Origin: Rhodocollybia butyracea
Lineage: Eukaryota > Basidiomycota > Agaricomycetes > Agaricales > Omphalotaceae
Assembly: GCA_015501585.1 (NCBI GenBank)
Contig: JADNRY010000136.1
Coordinates: 62,001-126,000, forward strand
Reading direction: 5' to 3'
DNA length: 64,000 nt
Positions 9,843 through 19,714 of the stretch are shown one piece after another (within the stretch, counting starts at the first letter, position 1; each line of letters begins with the position of its first letter). The notes under the pieces are model-generated. The model saw only the letters and a program-made list of their open reading frames with translations. It made no database searches and was not told the origin of the DNA. Made by a program: the position numbers and the translations under genes.

Positions 9843-11336
9843 ATGACATACAATTCGAATCTCACTCTTAACCATTACCTTAAAATGAGCCTCTCCCTTT
9901 TGCCCCTGGACCTCAGTGAAGAAATCAGCTACTGGTTACCAAACGTGCGTTCGGTATCGTGCTTAGCTCTCTCTTCACGGTCTCTATACATGCAATATAT
10001 CCGCATTGTATATCGCGAAGTCCCACTGCAAGCCTTTACCACTTTAGCCCAACCAATAAACGCCATCGGCCCTCATCCTGCTAGCTATGTCAGGACTATC
10101 GTTTTCGAACCCATGGAACATGGTCCTACGTTCTCAAAAAGACAGCCAGTTCTCCAAAACGCATGGGCACAACTCGATCACCACCTGGACACACAAAAAA
10201 TTCAATATTTTTCTTGGGCATTTATCGACGCTATGACTATCGGATGTGCTGATATTAAACCACGTTGTCTGGAAAGCCTTGCCATTACTATGTCTTGACT
10301 TGTACAGTTATAACCTCGGAAACTTTGAGCTGTTGGTGTGTTCACAATTTCATTAACTGTCGACGGCGCGCTTACGTGCATGAAGCATTACTTACTGAAA
10401 CCCAGTTTAAACGATGTCGAGCTCAGATTCTGGGGAACAAATCAAGGTAAAAACCTAAAATACTGTCCGCCCAACGCTAACCTCTACCTCAGACGATATG
10501 AGTCCATTATGTGACTTGTTACTGGTGATGCCCAGCATGGTACCAAAATTGCGACGTCTAACATTATCCCTTCCGGTGATTTTAGAAGAAAAACTGGCGA
10601 TAACTCTATCAGACATCATCCAACGCTCAGCATTTACCTTCCCCGAACTCACTTCGTTAGACTTCGTAAGTCGTGACAAACGTGTTCAAGGTCTTTCATT
10701 TGCGACGAGGCACGTCAACTTGTCATATCTCAAATATCACGACCATGTACTTCGTGATCAGGATTCCAACATTTTCCAAGACGCTCGCACATTACCACAA
10801 TTGCGCCATTTTGGGGGTACGTATATGAATGCATACAGTTTATGCAACACCTCTACCCCGAGACGAGTGGAAAGCGTCGACATATTTCTAGCTGAAAAAG
10901 AACACTCATCGTTCAAAAATGTTCTAACTCACTTGGGACAATGTAAAACATTGCGACTAATAACATTACGGAACGTCAGAACATTATTCACAACGGACGC
11001 AAACTTCGTCGGTCAATTCAATTCAGTCAAATATCTGTGTATGCAAATCGGCGACGATTATTCCTTACTGGTAAGCAAAACCATTCTCTTCCCAATTCAA
11101 AATGTAATAAGACTGCACAGAACGTTGCAGAATTTCTGGAAATTATGGTTAAACGCAACCCGTGCTTGAGACGGTTAGAAATCTTGTTTTTCCTCGGAAA
11201 TAATGGCAACACACTGCTCTTGAAACTACAGGATCGACTACAGCGTTTTCAAGTACCTGAAGCGTCGGTAGGAAGACTTACAATAACGGTGAAAACCCTG
11301 TATACTAAAAAAAAAATTCTTTCGTTTACGATGTAA
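9843..11336 (+). pseudogene. F-box / leucine-rich type pseudogene
   Basis: The N-terminus is F-box-like (LLPLDLSEEISYWLPNVRSV, preferred ATG at 9885). After LESLAIT near 10290 the frame must shift to read CLDLYSYNLGNFELLV, then again near 10350-10385 to read MKHYLLKPSLNDVELRFW. A clean splice (GTAAAA...CAG, about 10446-10493) then leads into a long LRR-like exon (10494-11069), and a last intron (GTAAGC...CAG) joins NVAEFLEIMVKRNP to the end at 11336. With at least two frame breaks and no introns to explain them, I call it a pseudogene. It is a diverged paralogue of 5686-7174, on the other side of the polymerase delta subunit gene. Confidence 0.6.
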
Positions 11337-12147
11337 TACAACCTATCGCTTACTGATGTACGCTGTCTTAAAATAGTAACTCATGAACCTTTCGCCTGCA
11401 CCACGGAGAGAACAAAAACAACAGGCCCTGCCCCTTGCAACAACCTCTATAAGACGGGAGATATTACCACCATCCTCTACACGTCTGTTGTCCTGCATCT
11501 AGTACACTTTTGGATCCATACAGCGAGTGAGCCTTAGGCTGAGACTCCCTGATTCAGCTGGTCATACTGATACGTGGTAGGCAAGAGTTATGACATGTTC
11601 CACAAATTATAATATGAATAGGAATGTTTGAGCTAAGGGATTGATCGACTAAACTAAAGCGACATAGCGCGAAATGGGAAGCTCTGATGTATACAACTTA
11701 AACTTGAACGGCAGAAACACAGTTCTTGAAAGTGTCGAATCGTAAAATCTTCCAAGGGGTGGCATCGTTATGAGCCAAGGACGAGGTGGATGAATTGGGC
11801 CCAGAGCAAAACTGACTGGAAGCCCCTACTCTTCTTCGTCGACTGGTATCCCACCGGTCAGTTTCGTCCCGTAGATGTCTTCGCCGTCGCAGGTTAATTT
11901 TGAAGAGTACTGTTCGTTGATCAGAAAAAGAGGGAAACGAAAAGCCGACAGAAAGAGAAAAATTGAAACGTTAGAACGACGATAGTGCTCGAGGAGTAAC
12001 ATTACAGCAAAGGAAAGAGGTAGCGGGCCCTGCCGCTTGCCGGCGCTACCCGATTATCTTTTTGCTATGGACTTGTCGAAACTGTTTCTGGGTTCCAATG
12101 GTGCTGACATCATTGTTGCCATAATGCCGTACTTAGTGCCGTATTAA
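11337..12147. other. Gene-free spacer
   Basis: I see no long open frame, RNA gene or clear repeat in this 0.8 kb between the F-box pseudogene and the minisatellite. Confidence 0.5.
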
Positions 12148-12284
12148 AGATATGATATGATAGTAGATATGATGCGATAGTAGAGATAGTAGATATGATA
12201 TGATGTGATAGTAGAGATAGTAGATATGATATGATGCGATAGTAGAGATAGTAGATATGATATGATAGTAGATAATGATATGAT
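12148..12284 (+). repeat. 31-bp minisatellite (AGATATGATATGATGYGATAG...)
   Basis: The array has four to five copies of a 31-bp unit that begins AGATATGATATGATGYGATA and ends GTAGAGATAGT. The two central copies are at 12191-12221 and 12222-12252 and differ only at the Y position. The flanking copies are truncated or lack part of the unit. The whole tract lacks C on this strand except at the Y. Confidence 0.85.
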
Positions 12285-12287
12285 TTG

Positions 12288-12355
12288 ATCGACGGCGCAT
12301 CAAGTGGTCAGATGATGTCCGGAAGTCCCTGGTTCGATTCTGCAAATTGGCATTG
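12288..12355 (+). other. tRNA-like Pol III box B sequence
   Basis: GGTTCGATTCT matches the tRNA T-loop/box B consensus at ten of eleven positions. AAGTGG, resembling the end of a box A, lies about 35 bp upstream, and a T8 run follows about 30 bp downstream. The T-stem does not pair and no cloverleaf forms by eye. This is more likely a tRNA relic or a SINE fragment than a functional tRNA. Confidence 0.3.
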
Positions 12356-12692
12356 TGATATTTTTTTTAAGTCTCTTACTGTTTTCTGGACTATTTAATG
12401 TTTTTTGACCTATACTTGGTTGTTCCAAGGTTTTATAAGCTTGTTGAGCTGACTGGGCACCCTGAGAAACCCCCGGGAAACAACTTGCTTGAATGCGCGC
12501 AGAGCAGTCAACTTGTATGAATTCGCGCGCGGAGCCATCACTGATTTGAATTCGCGCGGAGCAAACTCAATGCGCGCGGAGCTCGGTTGAATTATTCCCA
12601 CTTTTGAACAGCATACGCGCCTAATTCGAGCGCCAACTTTCCGTACACGCCTTCTCCGCAACCACAACGTCTGATTGCATGACAGTACAGTA

Positions 12693-12709
12693 GACCAAGA
12701 ACGTTGGTC
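12693..12709. promoter_or_regulatory. GACCAA-N5-TTGGTC palindrome upstream of ATG13 copy 1
   Basis: Perfect 6-bp inverted half-sites 5 bp apart. The same element precedes the start of the near-complete ATG13 copy (31411-31427) and of copies at 43 kb and 55 kb. Confidence 0.5.
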
Positions 12710-12750
12710 TTTCTGGTGCTAATGCACAGCCCGAAAACTTACGCGAAACT

Positions 12751-14420
12751 ACGACCAACTTGAATGAAGCTCAGAAAGCCGACCAAATTACATTTCACTT
12801 TTATACCAAGGTTTTCTACGTTGTCAACGATGCGCGCGCAACTGCGGTGAGCGAGCTAGGAAGCTGGAAAGTGGATAAATGGGTGCGTATATTGTGTTTA
12901 TGTCCTCAAAGAAGTGACTGGCTGATAAGTTTACAGTTTAGCCTGGAGACACCGGATTCAAGGAAGGGCGGGAACCGTACATGGCAATCTTAGCTCCTCG
13001 TGCATTGGCTTCTTTAGAGATATGGATCCTTTTATCCGTTCCAGAAAGCCCAGAAAGCATAACGAGCAACCAAGTTTTGGTCGACTCGTCGACAATTCCG
13101 AGTCAAAGTACAAATATGTGTACTTGAACGATGGGATTTAGACCTAACTCTGAAAGACTATTTTACGAGTTTATCCAATTCCGACAGCTCCAGCGGCAGC
13201 GACCTCTACAAACACACTCGCATTCGCGTACGCGGAAATATTCGTTCGATATCTTTCCCATCCGGTAGTCATCCTACTACTCACCCTATTCTTCCAATCC
13301 GCGCCGCAACCACCACCTCCACGTCCATCCAGAATCTGGCCGGTTGATACACGAATCCCTCAGTAGCGATACCGCGGGCACTGCTTCAGACTCGTATCTA
13401 CCTGCTATCGCTGTAGCGTCGGCCGTCCCCTTCCCTCTTTCTCCATCTCGGGTATGTCCGCATCAACGCTAACAACTTCCCCTGTGGCGATGCGGCGTCC
13501 AGCTCCCAACCCGTTAATCCAGTTAAATCAAACGCCCTTGCTATCACCACTTCGTCCAGTTCTTTCTCGTCCTATGAGCGCCATCACTTAGTACTGAGTA
13601 CTGAGTACTGAATCCTCGCCGTCGCGTGCTCCGGGCGTCTTATCCGGTTTATCTGGCATATCTTAGTGGCGGTATCGAGAGCGTAGGATGGGATAGCGAT
13701 AGGAGTGGGAGGATGGGGCGAGCGAAAGGGAGAGAGAGAGAGAGAGTCGGCGTGAGTATCTCTTTCTTTTCTTTCCCTTTCCCTATCAGAGTTCACATTA
13801 CTAACTCCTTTTGTTCTTCAGATTTTCACTACAGATTCAGATTTACAAGAAAGCCCTATCCATACGCACTGTACGCACCACCACACTTGTACTCGAACCC
13901 TTCGCAATACTCATACCCCTCCGCCGCTTTTCCTCTTTCGCTCCTGCCCTACTCTCGACGCCCTCTTCCAAGTCTACCCGGAGGAGATATCGTTGGTCGT
14001 GCAGAACATCGATACGCGCAAACCGATGAGTCGGCGTTCGGGGATATTGGCTGCGCAGTCGAGAGCGCGCGCGGAAGGAGAGGCGGTAGGAGGGGATAAT
14101 GTTCCGAGGAAAGAGAGGGAAAGAAGGAAAAGAGGGAAGATAGGAGAATGAGAGATGCAACAGAAGCGAGAGAGGATATGGCCAAGACGATCCGTGGCCC
14201 CGCTCCGCGTACGCAGACTCCTGATGCTCTTGGATCTCTTGGACCCCCACTACCGGTAGACGCTCCAGGATTGTAGTCAGAAGCCGTACCACCCCCACCC
14301 TCGCTCCTCCTCTTGCCCCTTCATCTCCTTTTTCTCCAGCACCGCTCTCGCCAAGCACAACCGCACCAGCGTTCGCACAGGGGCGTCTGCGTGGTCCCCC
14401 CCCCCGGTTCTTTGGCGGTG
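12751..14420 (+). pseudogene. ATG13 pseudogene copy 1
   Basis: It aligns by eye with the near-complete ATG13 at 31468. The N-terminal HORMA start is recognisable (QKADQITFHFYTKVFYVVND, ARATAVSELG) and ends at the same splice site, but the initiator ATG has become ACG at 12751. After the first intron the copy has small deletions and frame changes (EGREPYM-like region near 12980, DSSSGSDLYKHTRI near 13190) and loses most of the second half of the HORMA region. The central Ser/Pro tail and the RCSCRTSIRANR-like equivalent of the conserved DIDTRKP segment (about 13990) are present in shifting frames. It ends in a poly-C tract near 14400. No translatable product is likely. Orientation is the same as the X copy that follows. 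Confidence 0.8.
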
Positions 14421-15059
14421 CTATCTATATACCAACGTAAACCAGTTAAACGAGCTGAAAGAGCTGGTCACGGTTACGCGTGGGCATGACTCTGTGGGCA
14501 CGGGCTGTTTGATCAATAGTGGACGAAAGGTGTGCGTAGGCGGGAAGCTCTGAGGTTTTGGGCGTTTTGGTTTTTTCGCGAGTTTCAGGTGGTTCAAGTG
14601 TTTTCGAGTGTTTACCACTACCACCTACCACTACCACATAACGATACACAATTCAGAAAGTAGCTGCGTACCCCAGACTATCTTAGAAATGTATATCCCT
14701 CCGCAGAGTATATAAGTTCTTGAATAGAATAATGATGTCTTGTTGTGGTAGATTTAGAAGAGGTATCGAGAGCAGCAGCGGAATAGAACTCCCGGTTTGG
14801 GCAGAGGAAAGGAGGAATAAGAAGAAAAGGAAGAATCCTGAGCGCTGAGCGCTGAGCTCTGAGTCTTGCCTCTTTCTCAACATCCAGATGCTTGCTTGGT
14901 GTGCGAAGAGATTCTGGCCTGGACAGCGAGTTACTAGACAATGCCAAAGGATTCAGAATCTCAGGTCGGTTTGTGTAAGGATATGTGAACGAGTTATTCT
15001 CTTCACAAAAGATAGCTAGCCGCTAGCCGCTAGTGTAAGGCACGACAGGTTTTTCTCAT
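14421..15059. other. ATG13 3' flank and X 5' flank
   Basis: The first 230 bp match the 3' flank of the other ATG13 copies (the ACCAACGTAAACCAGTT and CACTACCACCTACCACTACC parts). The remainder matches the block that precedes other X genes, including the GAGTCTTGCCTCTT and GAAATTCTGGCCTG-like words near 14860-14920. No gene is supported. Confidence 0.55.
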
Positions 15060-15098
15060 ATGAGCGACTTCAACGAGTTGGCTCCTAATTGTGTTCAG

Positions 15099-15262
15099 AT
15101 GTTAGCTTGCACACTCGTCTTCCAATTCGGACCAGGAGTTTCGGAAAATCGGCAATGGACATTGAAATTTGAAAGAAGTGAAGAAGCAAAAGGATATGGC
15201 GGACCATGGCGGACCGCTTGTAATTCTCACGTGAACAGGTTGAAACGTTTGGGCGCCTAATT
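15099..15262 (+). pseudogene. Decayed extra first exon of X1
   Basis: An ATG at 15099 followed by MLACTLVFQ repeats the start of X exon 1, but the sequence departs after about ten residues. It lies directly upstream of the real exon 1 (15271). The same nested arrangement is found upstream of X6 (36870-36936), and a matching tail lies upstream of X7. It probably reflects a partial tandem duplication of the promoter and exon 1 before the larger unit was copied. Confidence 0.55.
15227..15236. promoter_or_regulatory. E-box CACGTG upstream of X1
   Basis: CTCACGTGAA: nine of ten bases of the CTCACGTGAG palindrome found in front of the other open X genes, 34 bp before the ATG. CACGTG is the classical bHLH site of fungi (Cbf1/Pho4 type). 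Confidence 0.5.
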
Positions 15263-15270
15263 GCTTTCAA

Positions 15271-16401
15271 ATGTTAGCTCGCAAACTCATCTTCCAAACC
15301 TCGGGAATTCGGGCCAGTGCCCTTGGCTTGTCGACAATCTTTTTGGATCATCGTTATGCATCTACTCTTACCAAATTAGAATCCACGCCATCAGAAGAAT
15401 CAGTCTTGGGTTCATCCCCAAAAGTCCCTCGGGTATGTGCCGTATGCTCCAAGCAATAAGATAACTAACTCAGAACCAAAATGTAGTTGGGAAGGGGTAG
15501 GACATTTGCCAAGTCACACAATATCTCAACACTTGACCCTGCAAGGCTTGTTCCATCAGACTTCATTGACTTGAAACAACAATTGCACTTCGCAGTGCGG
15601 TACCGCAACATGTCTATCATGCTTGCTGCATATAAGCGTACAATGAAGCCAAAGACATATGTATACCCCCTGGCCTTTCCAGCTGGGAGTCACGGCTACC
15701 TGTATCTACATCGTCCTCCTGCCGATGTCCATCCATGCGCTGCAACCTTACGGTTCAGAATCTGTGATAAACTCTTCCCGCCTCAAGAAGGATTCTCCAG
15801 TGGCAAAGACTTGTTACTTCCAACAGGTGCTCCTTGGGAAATGGACTTGCTACATCTCTTCACATCAAAGTTGGTCACAAACTTTCGGGAGGCCCTACTC
15901 CTTGACAACTTGGTATCCGAGGAAGTTTTGACCCAGCTTGATCTGCTAGCGGCTCACCAGAGGAGCTCCAGGGCTCGAAATCATCTTCTCTTTTCGTTCC
16001 GACAGCCATTCAGTGTCTCAATGGGTCAACGTTCCACTACATTGTCCGTCGTTGACCTAGAGGCCAATACAATTTCACAGGCCCAAGTCTTTACTACAAT
16101 AGCAAGTGAGTTATTTTTTTTTTCCTTTATTGTTCTCATTATATGTTTCTAACTTGTACTTTCAGAGCGCACGGACAAAACTCTTTCATGCACTATGCGC
16201 TTGGAATACAATCCATCTGCTCGGCGACACCGTATGGTAATCCGAGTTCTGCAAATACCAAAAGAGTTCCACGGCGAAACATTCGTCAACGAGGGCGATA
16301 TCTTACCATTCAAATTAGCGGGAAAGGGGGAATTTAGCTCAATGGCGGATGTCCTACTTCGACAGTCGCCTTTGGTGCCGTCTCACGCAGATCAGTCCTG
16401 A
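15271..16401 (+). CDS. X1: unrecognised three-exon family, 338 aa
   Basis: The model joins 15271-15432, 15487-16105 and 16166-16401, with GTATGT/GTGAGT donors and TAG/CAG acceptors. The spliced frame has 339 codons and no lesion. I recognise no domain. The first 35 residues have several basic residues and no Asp/Glu before D26 (MLARKLIFQTSGIRASALGL), and end in HRYAST, resembling a mitochondrial presequence with an R-x-Y/S-type cleavage site; localisation is inferred. The body is globular, with conserved words ISTLDPARLVPSDFIDLKQQ, HGYLYLHRPP, HPCAATLRFRICD, LLLPTGAPWEMDLLHLF and FREALLLDN. The last exon has TMRLEYNPSARRH and SSMADVLLRQSP. The HPC cysteine and the ICD cysteine are constant in the family. 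It follows the ATG13 copy 1 pseudogene on the same strand. Confidence 0.78.
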
Positions 16402-17528
16402 CATCCACTTGATTAGGAGTTTTGAAACCGTATCATTACAATCTGGAGATCCATAGAATAGTCGATAGAATAGTCGATAGTTAGGGCGAGGCATAGGTCA
16501 GAGATGGATTTGAGAGATGATGATGGTGGTTTGTCAAACAGTGGTATCAATAGATATAGTGCCGTCTATTGTAACTACTTGGATGTCTGGCAAAGAAGTT
16601 GCAATCTCAATTACAGCATGCTTTTAGCCGATGTTTTACCTGAGGACTGACTAGAATGTGGATTACGCTTGACTGTTGGTCGCTGGAGCACACCACATCT
16701 TTGCCCATCATACATACAACTGATCTCCTCCTCAAGTCAGCTTCACTCAGAACAAGCCCATGGATTTAATTCTGTTCCATGTTCATGCACTAAGTACTGT
16801 CCTGGTCGTGCATTGAAAAAAGATCATACTTCAGCTCAGCTTCAGCGTTGGCCCATTCGCCGTCTTAAAACTTACCAAGCAACCGGAAACGGATTCGATT
16901 CTTCGGACGTCTGGGATATTATCTTATATCCTTTTCATCCTCCTGGAAATGCCTCTTTCTCTCTCTCCATTTCACAAGGTTCTCATGTGTCCCTAGATTC
17001 CTCCTCAGAGGCGGAGTCTGAGTAGGTTGAGCGCGACCGAGGATAGTTTTTTCTGCTGTCTTCTCTGTTTTCTCTCGCTCCGTTCTTTTTCCAGTCCGTA
17101 TCATTCTCCATATCATCCCCATATCTCCCAAGAGCGCTCTTGATCGAACAGAGAATGTCCGTGACTGTCCACTAAGCAGTTTTCATCTCTTGAATAGATT
17201 AATGATATCATGTCGTGCCAGTCGTGGTAGACTGGTAGACATAGAAGACCTATCGAGAGCACGAGGAGAAGAGCGACAGGTATGGCTTATCACTATGTGA
17301 ATAGATAGGGCTTTCTTGGAGATCCGACTCTATGATGACGGTGAATAGACTCTTGGAGAGGAGAAGGTAAGGAAAAATGAGTCTGACTCCTGAGCCCTGA
17401 GCCCTGAGTCTTGCCCTGTTCTTGAAATCTGGATGCATGCTTTATCAGCCAAGAAATTCCGGCCTGAACTGGAACTAAGTACGGCGGTGCCAAAGGAATC
17501 AGATAAGCATGTAAGGCGACACGTTTTT
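16402..17528 (+). repeat. X1 3' flank and X2 5' flank (conserved block)
   Basis: About 0.55 kb after the X1 stop is repeated after X2, X3, X6 and X7 (words GCAACTACTTGGATGTCTGG near 16574 and TGATCTCCTCCTCAAGTCAG near 16721). The second half, from about 17160, matches the block before X3 and X4 (CTGAGTCTTGCC, AAGAAATTCCGGCCTG). No separate gene is supported. These blocks show that whole genomic segments, not spliced copies, were duplicated. Confidence 0.65.
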
Positions 17529-17538
17529 CTCAAGTGAG
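17529..17538. promoter_or_regulatory. Mutated E-box upstream of X2
   Basis: CTCAAGTGAG: the palindrome present before the open copies has lost its central CpG (CACGTG to CAAGTG). X2 is also the most decayed X coding copy. Confidence 0.45.
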
Positions 17539-17568
17539 TTCAGTGAATGAGCGCCTAATCGTATTCAA

Positions 17569-18712
17569 ATGTTAGCTTGTAAACTCATCTTCCAAACACC
17601 ACAACTTCAGACCAGGAGCCTTGGACTGACGACGATCTTTTTGAACGGTCGTTATGTATCTACTGTTGCCAAATCAGAACCTACACCATCAGGAAAGGCA
17701 GTCTTGGATCCATACGCAAAAGTCCCCAAAGTACGTGCCGTATGCTCCAAGCGATAAGATAACTAGTAACCAAGGACCGAAATGCAGGTGGAAAAGGGCA
17801 GGACATTCGCCAGATCGCACGAAATCTCAACACTTGACCCCGCAAGGCTTATTCCATCGGACTTCATTGACTTGAAAACAACAATTGCACTTCACAGTGC
17901 GGTACCGCAACCTGTCTGTCATGTTCGGTGCATATAAAAGCATTACTACTAAAGCAAAGGGAAAGAGAAGCAGCCAGTCCCTAACCTTTCCAGCTGGGAC
18001 CACGGTTACTTTTATTTACATCACCCTCCTATCGATGTCCATCCATGCGCTGCCACAGTACGGTTCAGAATCTGTGATCAAATGTTGCCGCCTCAAAAAG
18101 GATTCTCCAGTGGCAAAGACTTGTTACTGCCTAAAGGTGCTCCTTGGGAGATGACTTGCTGCATCTCTTGACGTCTTGCGTTGATCACAAACTTTCGAGA
18201 AGCCCTACTCCTTGACAACTTGGCATCCGAGGAAGTTTTGTCCCAGCTGAATGGCCTGTTGGCGGCTCACGAGATACACAACGGGCTTCCGTATCGTCCT
18301 ATATTTTCGTTCCGGCAGCCATTTCAGTGCCTCAATGGGCCAACGTTCCACCATGTTGTCCATTGTTGACCTACAGACAAGTACAATATTACCGGCCCAA
18401 ATCGTTACTAAAATAGCAAGTGAGTTTTTTTGAAACAACTTTTTTTTCTCGCTGTTTCTAATTGGGCTTTCAGGGCGTATCGACAAGACTCTTTCATGCA
18501 CCATGTGCTTGGAACACCAAGCGTCTGCTGAGCTAGGTGTTGGAATCCGAATTCTCCATATCCCAGAAGAGTTCCGCGGCGAAACATATGTCAACATGGG
18601 TGATCTCTTCGAGCTCAGAAGGGCAGGCGGCACGGCTGCCTATTTCAATGGCGGATGTCTTTACTTCGACAGTCACCTTCGATGCTGTCTCACGCTCGCC
18701 ATTCTGCTTTGA
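17569..18712 (+). pseudogene. X2 pseudogene
   Basis: Exon 1 (17569-17730) is intact, including the basic N-terminus and GRYVST cleavage-like site, and the splice to exon 2 (17788) is conserved. Exon 2 then has at least four indels compared with X1 and X3: an extra A near 17876, a missing T near 18000, a missing G near 18152 and an extra T near 18322. Exon 3 (from about 18475) still reads TLSCTMCLEHQASAELG and FRGETYVNMG, but its end is shifted. This is a plain frameshifted pseudogene. It lies tail-to-tail with ATG13 pseudogene copy 2. Confidence 0.8.
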
Positions 18713-19714
18713 TTAAAAGTTTTGAGTTTTGAACCTGTTATCATTATGATAGCCAACGAGTTTATTGAACAGTGGTATTACGAGAAGATTATGTAGGTAT
18801 ATTGTGTTGACATGTAGAGCCATCTGTCGCAAGATGTATGGCGAAGAAGTTGCAATCGCAATTAAAGCGTCCTTTTTTGCCAGTGTTTTACCTGAGGACA
18901 ATGTCAACCAGCAATCTACCAGTGTTCTGACTATGGTCACTAATGTAGATTACGCTTGACTGTTGGCCATTGGGACGTACTACACTATCGTCCATCATAC
19001 ATTTCGATTCGCTTCCGTTTCGCTCAAAACCAATCGGCGATGGTTTTGATTCTGTTCCATGTGCACCAAGTACAGAGGCATGTGGTCCATGGTCGTGCGT
19101 TGTGCACAGCAAGCTAAAAACCATACCTCACCTCAAATTTCGCCCATTCGCCCATTCCCAGCACGTAGCAAGCAACCGGAAACGCGAATACTCCTTTATA
19201 TTCCCCAGGCGTCCAGGACCTTACCTTCTGTTATTTTCATCTTCTTTTGAGAGAGTCTCTCAATTGTCTGAACCTCCATTTTTTCTAAGAGCAAGATCCC
19301 GGCTAAGTAGCTGAACACAACTTGAAGGCTTGAGGATCACGCTCAGGAATTCAGAAAGTTGGTGCTACGCTAAACGAAAACGGCCGTGCTAACAGGCAAG
19401 AAAAGTAATCTGTCAAAGGCCCAAATAACGAATCGAGGGGCCAATAATTAATAATTACTGACGAGTTGTTACTGACGAGTTGTCCATGTATAGCATCCGT
19501 ATTTCAGCGCAACTTACTACTACATCAATCGTTGAGCTAGGGTAAGGGGCAAGAACGTTTCGTACCAACAACCGAAACATCCTACGCAGCCCGCCCGGTA
19601 CATTCCACCCACTTCAACTGGTAAACAAACTACATCATATAACGCGTAACCAGCTCATCTACGTAGTATATATATAGCAACGCATAAGATACACGCGCCG
19701 CCTACACTCGCAAA
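18713..19714. other. X2 3' flank and junction with ATG13 copy 2 3' flank
   Basis: To about 19300 this is the conserved X downstream block. From about 19440 an AATTAATAATTACTGAC stretch leads into the reverse complement of the ATG13 downstream flank (CAGCGCAACTTACTACT at 19505). The same convergent junction is found at 26935, 34900 and 57140. No gene is supported. Confidence 0.55.

Noticed and set aside
12148..12284. CRISPR array
   Set aside because: The repeats are contiguous without spacers, and the genome is eukaryotic.
12133..12345. Minus-strand frame through the 31-bp minisatellite (Ile/Ser/Tyr repeats)
   Set aside because: Low-complexity translation of the tandem repeat with no gene structure.
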